64,000 nt of DNA, from positions 1,726,043-1,790,042 of the forward strand of contig NC_014378.1 in assembly GCF_000144695.1 (NCBI RefSeq), read 5' to 3'. Positions 54,193 to 61,634 of the stretch are shown here, piece by piece. Numbering within the stretch: the first letter of the stretch is position 1; each line of letters begins with the position of its first letter. A program made the position numbers and the translations under genes. The DNA comes from Acetohalobium arabaticum DSM 5501. GTDB lineage: Bacteria > Bacillota > Halanaerobiia > Halobacteroidales > Acetohalobiaceae. Under the pieces are notes generated by a model. That model had not been told where the DNA came from and ran no database searches. It saw only the letters and a program-made list of their open reading frames with translations.

Positions 54193-56859
54193 TTAATTAT
54201 CCTCCTCTTTTAAACAAATCAAATACTTTTCAAGATAATTTCTTTCAGCCTCATAAGTTTCTAACTCTCCATTTAACTTTTTAGTTTTAACTGCCTGTAA
54301 TGCCTTCTCAAAACAAGGACCAGGCTCATATCCTAGTTCAATAATATCTTTACCTGTTACCTGCAGTTCTATCCTTCTTAATTCCAGAAGATAAAATTCA
54401 ATCCAGTCCTTGACCTCTGTATTTTCACTAACTATTACTAAATAGACTAATTCTTCTAAACTTAAAGATTTCAGACTATTATAAACTTCACTTGGCTGTA
54501 CATTAAACTCTCTAAGTAATTCTAATTTCTCTTTATCACTTTCTTTTATGAATTCAACTTTGGCGATGATATCATTGGATATCTTTAACTCAGTCAACAA
54601 ACTTTTAGCTTCAGCCACAGATAAAGGATTAACTAAAAGCAGTAAATAAAGCTGCCAGACAGCCAATTCCTCTTCAATCTCTAATTCTTCTACCCATCTT
54701 TCAGCCCAGGGGATCTCAGAAGCTAATTTAGATTGCTTAGCCGTCCAGCTAAGCTGCGGATGAAAGAATTTCAATAAATCAAACTCTTCTAAATCAGATA
54801 GTATTTCAGCTGCTGTCTCTTCTTTAAGAATTAACTCCAGCTCATTACTCAACCTTCCCAAAGATACTCCTTCTACTACTTTCTGATCAATAGCATGCTC
54901 CATTAACTCTCTGGTTATCTGCCCTAATTCAAAATCATACCGATTAACAAATCTTAAAGCTCTAAAGATACGGGTAGGATCATCAATAAAACTAAAGTTA
55001 TGCAGAATCCGGATTAAACCTGCCTCCAAATCCTCTTTACCGCCGAAGAAATCAATCAACTTACCAAATCTTTCAGAATTCAATTTAATAGCCAAAGCAT
55101 TTAGAGTAAAGTCACGCCTGAATAAGTCCTGCTTTAAGTCACTTGCTTCTACTTCAGGTAAAGCCCCAGGAGATTGATAATACTCCACTCTGCAGCTGGC
55201 AACATCCAGTTTCAATCCCAGCCTCGTAGCTACACAAGCTGTACCAAACTCCTGATGTTCTTCAATAACTTCTCCTTCCAACTCTTCTGCTAACTCTCTG
55301 GCAAACTTAATTCCGTTACCCTCTACTACAATATCAAAATCAAAATTCTCTACTCCTAGAATTAAATCCCGAACAAAACCGCCTACAATGTAAACATCAA
55401 GTTCTAGATTATCAGCAATTTTTCCGATCTCTGATAATAATTTATATTCTTCAGACTCCATCTTCTTAAGTATATTCTTAACATTGAATGTCTGCTGAGA
55501 AACTTCAACCATACTACAGCCGTACCGATTCTGCATCCCCTTAATATAATCTGCTTCTCCGTATAATACCCGCAAAACATCACTGCGGGTAACAATTCCA
55601 ACCAATTCATTATTTCTATTCAACACCGGCAGACGTCCAATATCATACTCTACTAATTTCTGCTGAATATCTTTAAAGGTGGTATCTTCTCTAATCGTTA
55701 CTACCTGCCGCGACATATATCCTTTAACTGGAGCATGCATCAAATCATGCTGTTTTACTTTATCTACATCCCTACGCGAAATAACTCCAACTAAGTCTTC
55801 ATCTTCTGTAACTATCAATCCTGAATGACCATAACAGAGCATCTTTTCTTCTGCTTCTTCCATAGATTTATCCGGAGTAATAGTTTGTACCGGACTGGAC
55901 ATAATATCCCCGGCTAATACTAAAGGCTCCATCTTCTCTTCTACCATGGTAATTATTTCTTCTTCAAGCTGGCTTAAGGCAAGCTTTTTATCCCTAACCA
56001 TAGCTGATGCTGCCCGCCTATGGCCCCCTCCACCGTATTCAGTCACAATTGTAGATACATCTAAAGTATCTACATTACTCCTGGCTACAATTAATATTTT
56101 ATTATCTAACCGTACTAAAGTAAAGAGTACATCAGCCTGATTTAAATCATCCAATTTCTGAGTTAAGTAAGCAATACCTCCGATATATTCATCCAGTTCT
56201 GCTTTATAGACATCTACTTCTAAACCATCCAACTCATAAGCCTGTAGAGAATCAAGCAGCTGAGTAAATAAATCTTGTTGAATTGAACTCAATGGACGTT
56301 CAATAAACTGGTTTACTACTGATAAATTAGCATCATTTTCAAGTAAAAAGGAAACAGCTGCCGCATCAGTGGAAGTAGTCGAATTAAACATTAAGCTTCC
56401 GGTATCTTCATAGATTCCTAACATAAATAATGTAGCTTCAAAAGAAGTAATTTCTAATCCTCGCCTTTCAATCTGCTGACAGAGAAGACTGGTAACTGCT
56501 CCTACTGGCTCTATTAACTCCCAAGCTCCTGTTAATTCTTCATCAAGCTCTGGATGGTGGTCATAAATTATCAACTCTACTTCAGAATCAAAGGCTAAAT
56601 ACTTTAATTCTCCTAATCTATTAGCAAGTCTGGTATCAACAATAATTAAGCTATCTATTAAATTCTGCTCCAGTTCAGTCTGTAATTGATTAGGCCGTTT
56701 AACGGAAATCCGATCTTTATAAAGAGACATAAAATCCTTAACATTCTGGCTTAACCTACCGGGAAAGACCATAGTAGCTTCAGGATATAATTTACTTGCT
56801 GCTACCATAGCAGCCAGAGAATCAAAATCAGTACCTTTATGACCAGTTATTAACTGCAC
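54193..56859 (-). CDS. DHH phosphoesterase / CBS / poly(A) polymerase-type fusion (A-adding tRNA nucleotidyltransferase)
   Basis: About 888 residues in three parts. N-terminal DHH/DHHA1 domain (GHKGTDFDSLAAMVAA; DTRLANRLGEL; IYDHHPELDEEL; GGGGHRRAASAM). Two CBS domains follow (IMSSPVQTITPDKSMEEAEEKMLCYGHSGLIV; YMSRQVVTIREDTTFKDIQQKLVEYDIGRLPV). The C-terminal ~420 residues are a class II nucleotidyltransferase: VYIVGGFVRDLILGVENFDFDIVVEG with two metal Asp, then LFRRDFTLNALAIKL. This long form is known as the A-adding half of split CCA addition in some bacteria. GTG 56859 follows TAGGAG; the 5' ATG codons do not. The C-adding partner is not in this window. Confidence 0.88.
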   Translation of the reverse strand: MQLITGHKGTDFDSLAAMVAASKLYPEATMVFPGRLSQNVKDFMSLYKDRISVKRPNQLQTELEQNLIDSLIIVDTRLANRLGELKYLAFDSEVELIIYDHHPELDEELTGAWELIEPVGAVTSLLCQQIERRGLEITSFEATLFMLGIYEDTGSLMFNSTTSTDAAAVSFLLENDANLSVVNQFIERPLSSIQQDLFTQLLDSLQAYELDGLEVDVYKAELDEYIGGIAYLTQKLDDLNQADVLFTLVRLDNKILIVARSNVDTLDVSTIVTEYGGGGHRRAASAMVRDKKLALSQLEEEIITMVEEKMEPLVLAGDIMSSPVQTITPDKSMEEAEEKMLCYGHSGLIVTEDEDLVGVISRRDVDKVKQHDLMHAPVKGYMSRQVVTIREDTTFKDIQQKLVEYDIGRLPVLNRNNELVGIVTRSDVLRVLYGEADYIKGMQNRYGCSMVEVSQQTFNVKNILKKMESEEYKLLSEIGKIADNLELDVYIVGGFVRDLILGVENFDFDIVVEGNGIKFARELAEELEGEVIEEHQEFGTACVATRLGLKLDVASCRVEYYQSPGALPEVEASDLKQDLFRRDFTLNALAIKLNSERFGKLIDFFGGKEDLEAGLIRILHNFSFIDDPTRIFRALRFVNRYDFELGQITRELMEHAIDQKVVEGVSLGRLSNELELILKEETAAEILSDLEEFDLLKFFHPQLSWTAKQSKLASEIPWAERWVEELEIEEELAVWQLYLLLLVNPLSVAEAKSLLTELKISNDIIAKVEFIKESDKEKLELLREFNVQPSEVYNSLKSLSLEELVYLVIVSENTEVKDWIEFYLLELRRIELQVTGKDIIELGYEPGPCFEKALQAVKTKKLNGELETYEAERNYLEKYLICLKEEDN

Positions 56860-56943
56860 TATACCACTCCTACATTTGATCATCTTAAACATTGCCCTTA
56901 ATTATACCATAGATATAATTATTTAAAAAGGTGAAAAACAAAA

Positions 56944-56978
56944 AACTAAGCCTTACCCACAACAAGTAAGGCTTAGTT
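56944..56978 (-). terminator. Terminator of lysA
   Basis: Minus strand AACTAAGCCTTAC..GTAAGGCTTAGTT, a 13-bp stem with a nine-base loop, followed by TTTTTGTTTTT. Strong intrinsic terminator 40 bases after the lysA stop. Confidence 0.9.
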
Positions 56979-57017
56979 AGTTCCAGGCTCGGTACTTTAA
57001 TCCGTCTTTGGACCGTC

Positions 57018-58331
57018 TTACTTTAATCGAGCAGGAATCTCTTCTTTTGCTACCAGATCTTCATATCTTTCTCCCCGGATAATCTCCTCTACCTGACCGT
57101 TATTAATCAGTACGACTCCCGGTTTAGGTAGACTATTATAATTATTGGCCATTGCATAGCCGTAGGCACCGGTACAAGGAGTTAATAGAACATCTCCCGG
57201 CTCCATTTCAGGCAATTCAATATCCCAGATTAACATATCTCCTGATTCGCAACATTTACCGGTAATCGAAACTACTTCCTCAGGCTTCCGGTTGGCTTTA
57301 TTAGCTACAATGGCTTCATACTCTGCTTCATAAAGAGCCGGCCGAATATTATCAGGCATTCCGCCGTCAACTGCTACATACTTTCGAACATCAGGAATAT
57401 TCTTAATGGAACCTACTGTATAAATAGTTGATCCTGCTGTTCCGATAATTGACCGTCCCGGTTCGTTGATTATCTTAGGTAGGGGAATATTAATCTCTTC
57501 ACACTTCTGTTTAATAGCTTTAGCTACTAACTCAGCATACTGATCAATACTTACTGATTGATCCTTATCAGTATACTTAATTCCAATACCGCCGCCTATA
57601 TTCAATTCTTCCATTACTAATCCGGTTTCGATCTTAACTTCTTCTACAAAATCAAGCATTACATCAACTGCTACCTCAAAAGACTCCAGATTAAAGATCT
57701 GGGAACCAATATGGCAGTGAATTCCCTTGACATCTATATTTTCTAATTCAACAGCCTTCTTAACTGTTTCTAAGGCCAATCCATTCTGAATACCAACTCC
57801 GAACTTGGAATCCGTCTGGCCTGTTTGGATATAACTATGAGTATGGGCCTCAACACCCGGAGTAACTCTAATTAATATATCTGCTCTTTTTCCCTGCTGG
57901 TCTGCTAATTCATTCAACAGTTCCAGTTCATAATTATTATCGACTACGATTCGACCTATTTCTTCATTTAAGACCATCTCTAACTCCTCAGGAGTCTTAT
58001 TATTGCCGTGAAAGTAGATCTTATCTGTCGGAAAGTCTGCTTCCAAAGCAGTATATAATTCACCGCCTGATACAACATCTAAACCTAATCCTTCTTCTTC
58101 AACAATTTTACAGATTGTAAGCGACATAAAAGCCTTACTAGCATAAATAGTTTCTGAGTTGGGATACCATTCTTCAAAAGCCTGGCGATATGCCCGACAG
58201 TTATCTCTAAGCTCCTCTTCATCAAGAATATATAGCGGCGTCCCATATTCTGTAGCTATGTTAGTTACATCACATCCTCCAACTTCTAAATTTCCTTTTT
58301 CATTTACTTCCATTGTTCCATGTAATACCAT
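57018..58331 (-). CDS. lysA: Diaminopimelate decarboxylase
   Basis: 437 residues, PLP fold III decarboxylase. The PLP lysine is in ETIYASKAFM; the signature HGNNKTPEELEM, HCHIGSQIF, GGGIGIKYT and EPGRSIIGTAG and CCESGDML are present. It makes lysine from meso-diaminopimelate. ATG after GGGAG. Ends with a strong terminator, so it is a short unit behind acyP. No lysine-riboswitch-like leader was seen. Confidence 0.95.
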   Translation of the reverse strand: MVLHGTMEVNEKGNLEVGGCDVTNIATEYGTPLYILDEEELRDNCRAYRQAFEEWYPNSETIYASKAFMSLTICKIVEEEGLGLDVVSGGELYTALEADFPTDKIYFHGNNKTPEELEMVLNEEIGRIVVDNNYELELLNELADQQGKRADILIRVTPGVEAHTHSYIQTGQTDSKFGVGIQNGLALETVKKAVELENIDVKGIHCHIGSQIFNLESFEVAVDVMLDFVEEVKIETGLVMEELNIGGGIGIKYTDKDQSVSIDQYAELVAKAIKQKCEEINIPLPKIINEPGRSIIGTAGSTIYTVGSIKNIPDVRKYVAVDGGMPDNIRPALYEAEYEAIVANKANRKPEEVVSITGKCCESGDMLIWDIELPEMEPGDVLLTPCTGAYGYAMANNYNSLPKPGVVLINNGQVEEIIRGERYEDLVAKEEIPARLK

Positions 58332-58360
58332 ATTCTCACTACTCCCTTCTTATATTCTTT

Positions 58361-58651
58361 TTAAAATACTATTCGAAACTTATCAAATTCGTCCACATAC
58401 TCCTCCTGTTTAGAATCTACATTATCCACCCGGGCCAAGCTTGGTCCTGTTTGAACCGCTGCAGAGATTTCTTTTACCTTATTCTCTCTACCAGCAAAAA
58501 CTGCTTCTACTCGGCCATCTTCTAAATTCTTTATCCAACCGGTAAGATTCAATTCCTCCGCTTTAGTGCGGATAAAGTTTCTAAAACCAACCCCCTGTAC
58601 TCGACCAGAAATAAAGATATGTAGTCTTAACATCTCAGAATCTCTATTCAT
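58361..58651 (-). CDS. acyP: Acylphosphatase
   Basis: 96 residues. LHIFISGRVQGVGFRNFIRTKAEELNLTGWIKNLEDGRVEAVFAG has the phosphate-binding VQGVGFR with its Arg and the catalytic Asn in WIKNLEDG. It hydrolyses acylphosphates. ATG 58651 follows GGAGGGA, and its start abuts the stop of a 19-codon frame (58652-58711). An in-frame ATG six codons later is a weaker alternative. Confidence 0.93.
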   Translation of the reverse strand: MNRDSEMLRLHIFISGRVQGVGFRNFIRTKAEELNLTGWIKNLEDGRVEAVFAGRENKVKEISAAVQTGPSLARVDNVDSKQEEYVDEFDKFRIVF

Positions 58652-58711
58652 TTAATCCCTCCAGCTACATTTATTATCTTCCTTCCACAAGCACTCTCGA
58701 ACTGACTCCAT
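58652..58711 (-). CDS. Candidate 19-residue small protein upstream of acyP
   Basis: MESVRECLWKEDNKCSWRD, preceded by AAAAAGGAG at seven bases and ending TAA directly against the acyP ATG, so the two could be translationally coupled. Two Cys eight residues apart. It may be a leader peptide or the remnant of a longer gene; no family is recognised. Position and site are the only evidence. Confidence 0.4.
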   Translation of the reverse strand: MESVRECLWKEDNKCSWRD

Positions 58712-58732
58712 TAGTCTGCTCCTTTTTAAGTA

Positions 58733-58958
58733 TTAACATGTCAGGTGAAAACCAGCAGCTGCTTTTTGATCATCAGTATCATATCTACGATTAAATATTT
58801 CCACAGCATCATCAGTAGTTGCTATTACAACTTCAATCCCTAATTCTTGTAGTTTCGTTTGTAACCTCTGCGGCACTTTCATTATCCCACTTTTCCCAGT
58901 ACCAAGAATTAATAACCATTTTACCAAACCTATAACTATCTATCAACTTAATTCCCAT
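58733..58958 (-). pseudogene. Broken Mth938-domain (DUF498) gene
   Basis: From an ATG at 58958 one frame reads MGIKLIDSYRFGKMVIN, the start of Mth938/NDUFAF3-domain proteins (M-x-I-D-x-Y-x-F-G-x-[IM]-x-[IV]). A second frame then gives LLILGTGKSGIMKVPQRL and ends in the typical AAAGFHLTC. About 35 expected residues between the two parts, including the usual WWR segment, are missing and the frames do not match, so an internal deletion destroyed the gene. The 3' part alone would be a 64-codon frame (58733-58927). Confidence 0.75.
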
Positions 58959-58999
58959 TATAATTAAAACATACTTCCTCTGCTTTAACAAGTGAAATT

Positions 59000-59036
59000 A
59001 GAAAAGAACCTCCATAAAAAATGGAGGTTCTTTTCT
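59000..59036. terminator. Bidirectional terminator-like hairpin after the TetR gene
   Basis: AGAAAAGAACCTCCAT and its exact complement around a short A-run. T-rich sequence follows on both strands (TTTTCTAATTTC on the minus). It closes the RND-LolA-like-OMP-TetR operon. Confidence 0.8.
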
Positions 59037-59059
59037 ATGAAAATTATAAACTACCTAAT

Positions 59060-59629
59060 TTAAATAATAATCCCATCAAAGTAAAGAGAAATCAAATTTT
59101 CCTTTATCTTTTCAACCGGAAAGCTTTCGTGAAACATAAACCAATGCAGAGCAGTAATGTTAATCATTCCACTTAAAGAAACTGCACCCAATTCAGCATT
59201 TATTCCTTTTAGTTTTCCCTCTTCAATTCCCTGGCTAATAATGTCTTCAATAATAACAGTATTATTGGTTCTAATCTCTTTAATATGCTCCTCAAATTTA
59301 CTTTGAGGACCCCAGATTTCTCGAGTCAAAAACTTACAGAAGCCACGGTATTGATTATAAAATTCTAATTGGACCTCAATCACTATCTCCAGCTTCTTAA
59401 CTGGATCTTGGACATTCTCTACAGCCTCTTTAACTTTACTTGCCATTTCATCAATACCGTACTTGATCAATGAAAATATAAGATCCTCTTTATTCTTAAA
59501 ATAGCGGTATAGAGTTCCTTTACCTACTCCAGCTGTTTCGGCTATCTCCTGCATCGTAGTATTGGTTGATCCTTTCTGCGAAAACTTCTCAATGGCAGCA
59601 GTAAATATCTTCTCCTGTTTAGAATTCAT
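59060..59629 (-). CDS. TetR family transcriptional regulator
   Basis: 189 residues. N-terminal HTH KIFTAAIEKFSQKGSTNTTMQEIAETAGVGKGTLYRYFKNKEDL (~6-50) is a standard TetR DNA-binding domain; the rest is an all-helical ligand domain. It is the last gene of the RND/LolA-like/barrel operon and the best candidate to bind the 14-bp ACTGAC-CA-GTCAGT site at the operon promoter, with autoregulation (inference). Ligand unknown, perhaps a hydrophobic molecule. Confidence 0.92.
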   Translation of the reverse strand: MNSKQEKIFTAAIEKFSQKGSTNTTMQEIAETAGVGKGTLYRYFKNKEDLIFSLIKYGIDEMASKVKEAVENVQDPVKKLEIVIEVQLEFYNQYRGFCKFLTREIWGPQSKFEEHIKEIRTNNTVIIEDIISQGIEEGKLKGINAELGAVSLSGMINITALHWFMFHESFPVEKIKENLISLYFDGIII

Positions 59630-59646
59630 GATGCCAACTCCTTATT

Positions 59647-60825
59647 TTAGAATTCTATATTTAACCTGGTATAGAGCCTATCCTGAGCCAGAGCAGATAC
59701 CATACCTCCAGCATCATCTTCATTATGGGCATAAGTAGCACCCACTTGAAGTTCAATTGAATCATCAATAGAATAATTAAACTGCGGTTCTAGAAGATAT
59801 GCATCACTCTCTGTATCATATAAAGCAGTAAACTCTAATTCATGAAAGTTCCAGACTGGCTTAGAAGCATAGAAGTTAAATGCATTAATCTTCGGTTCAG
59901 ATGATAGCCTGCCTTCCTTATTATACCACTGGCCGACTAAATAGAGATCGCTATCGAATTTATAATCAATACCTACTGCCGTCTCAAATATATCATCATA
60001 CTGGCTGTCATCATAATCACTGTAAGCAGTCTCCAGCCAGATACCCATATCATCGATATCGCCGATGATATCAAATCCGGATTTAGTAACCTCAGGATAT
60101 TTAATAAAAGCTTTAGGAGCAGTTGGATCTAAATTATTTTTAGTCTTCTTTTTATCTAATATTGGTAAATTATCCCGACCATGATAAGCGCTGAAGGATA
60201 GATCAAAGTTATTAACGCGCCGCTTGGTAACCTTCACTCCCAGTTGAAGATCATCTGCATCTTGAACTGTATAATCAGAAATTGTAGGCCTTTCTTCTGT
60301 AGCGGCCTTAAACACCTCTGCTTCCCGGCCGTCCTCTACTTCATCAGCTTCAAAATCCGGTATAGCTATGCCTGTAACCTCCAGACCATTCGGTGCATAA
60401 TAGATTCCTTTGACGCCAGTAACGCCAAACTTCTCATCCAGCGGATGCATATCACTTACATCATTGGGACTGAAGTAATCCGTCGGCTTAATTTTGTAGG
60501 CACTTCCCCAGCTTACCTCCTGCTTTCCTAACCGCCAGTCTATATCGCGAGTATAATAATTAATATAGGCTTCATGGATGCCAATATCAGTATCATCCTC
60601 ATAGTCCGATTCTATCTCCAGATCAAGATATCCATCTGTAGTAAAATTAAACTGCTCCTCCAAAGTTAGATTGATCTTCTCGCGATCATCTGTCTTATTC
60701 TCATCAGTATCACGCTCTAAATCAAGCTTTATATCAGTAGAAATCTCCAATCCCTGGACTACAGCCGTAGAGCTAAGGATCAACACTAAAACTAAGATAA
60801 CTGTTAAACATCTTAACCGCTTCAT
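59647..60825 (-). CDS. Outer-membrane beta-barrel protein (DUF1302-like)
   Basis: 392 residues with a signal peptide (CLTVILVLVLILSSTAVVQG). The mature part is beta-rich with alternating hydrophobic strands and many Asp/Tyr (GKQEVSWGSAYKIKPTDYFSPNDVSD is like DUF1302-family barrels). It ends in LYTRLNIEF: a C-terminal Phe with hydrophobics at alternate positions, the outer-membrane assembly signal. The protein therefore implies an outer membrane. It is encoded between a LolA-like and a TetR gene. Possibly the outer-membrane partner of the RND exporter. Confidence 0.78.
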   Translation of the reverse strand: MKRLRCLTVILVLVLILSSTAVVQGLEISTDIKLDLERDTDENKTDDREKINLTLEEQFNFTTDGYLDLEIESDYEDDTDIGIHEAYINYYTRDIDWRLGKQEVSWGSAYKIKPTDYFSPNDVSDMHPLDEKFGVTGVKGIYYAPNGLEVTGIAIPDFEADEVEDGREAEVFKAATEERPTISDYTVQDADDLQLGVKVTKRRVNNFDLSFSAYHGRDNLPILDKKKTKNNLDPTAPKAFIKYPEVTKSGFDIIGDIDDMGIWLETAYSDYDDSQYDDIFETAVGIDYKFDSDLYLVGQWYNKEGRLSSEPKINAFNFYASKPVWNFHELEFTALYDTESDAYLLEPQFNYSIDDSIELQVGATYAHNEDDAGGMVSALAQDRLYTRLNIEF

Positions 60826-60853
60826 TGATACCCCACCTTTCAGCTTAAATAGA

Positions 60854-61624
60854 TTACCGTCTTAAGTATCTAACTGTAAAGATACGGTCATTCAGCTCTA
60901 AATCATAAGTAATTTCATCCAGATAGATTACTGTTTTGGAACCTTCATCTAGATCCTTCATAGTCATCTTCTCCGCTGTCCAGTAACCGGATCTCTCTTT
61001 TATATCTTCACTGATTAATTCTTTATAGAGTTCCTTATCTTTATCATAAAACTCTAGTTTAGTTGGAAACCAATTACTTTTCTGGACCCACATCTTAACA
61101 AACTTATATTCTATATCCTCATCAGTAGGTACCAATCTCAATAAATATTCTTTATCATCCTCATCTAAAATTGTAGCTTGATAATCTTCTTTATACTTCC
61201 CCCCACCCAAAATTGATAGATCATTATAACTAAAATCTGTTCCTACAAAGCTACCGTTCTTCTGGCTACCGGCTATCTTTCTGACATTACCCAGCGCCGG
61301 CATATAGAGATACATATCCTCATCATCACTCTTCTTTTCCTGGGATAAAAATGCAGTATCCTTAACGCTGGCTGGAGCTAAAAAGCAGATCAAAGCCTTA
61401 TCATACTCGCCATCCTTAGTATAAGCTTCAAGCTCTCTAGTCCGCTTACTGCCTGACTCATTATACAGCTCCATTCTTAACTTAACCTGGGATGATTGAG
61501 CATCGATTGACTCCTCTACCTTATCTAATACATCATCGCCGCTTAACTCCTGTGCTGACACTAACCCACTCATACTCAAGACTAAAACCATAATTAATGT
61601 TACTATCATTATTCTCTTCATCAT
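60854..61624 (-). CDS. LolA-like outer membrane lipoprotein-sorting protein
   Basis: 256 residues with a signal peptide (IMIVTLIMVLVLSMSGLVSA). The beta-rich body (KVEESIDAQSSQVKLRMELYNESGSKRTRELEAYTKDGEYDKALICFLAPASVKDTAFLS and YMPALGNVRKIAGSQKNGSFVGTDFSYNDLS; ED..EYLLRLVP) matches the LolA-like family (PF17131-type) that accompanies RND/MMPL exporters. It likely carries hydrophobic cargo between membranes. ATG after AAGGAGG. Confidence 0.82.
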   Translation of the reverse strand: MMKRIMIVTLIMVLVLSMSGLVSAQELSGDDVLDKVEESIDAQSSQVKLRMELYNESGSKRTRELEAYTKDGEYDKALICFLAPASVKDTAFLSQEKKSDDEDMYLYMPALGNVRKIAGSQKNGSFVGTDFSYNDLSILGGGKYKEDYQATILDEDDKEYLLRLVPTDEDIEYKFVKMWVQKSNWFPTKLEFYDKDKELYKELISEDIKERSGYWTAEKMTMKDLDEGSKTVIYLDEITYDLELNDRIFTVRYLRR

Positions 61625-61634
61625 AAATACCTCC

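Noticed and set aside
58159..58525. Plus-strand frames opposite lysA and acyP
   Set aside because: Antisense to well supported genes, without ribosome sites or recognisable protein features.
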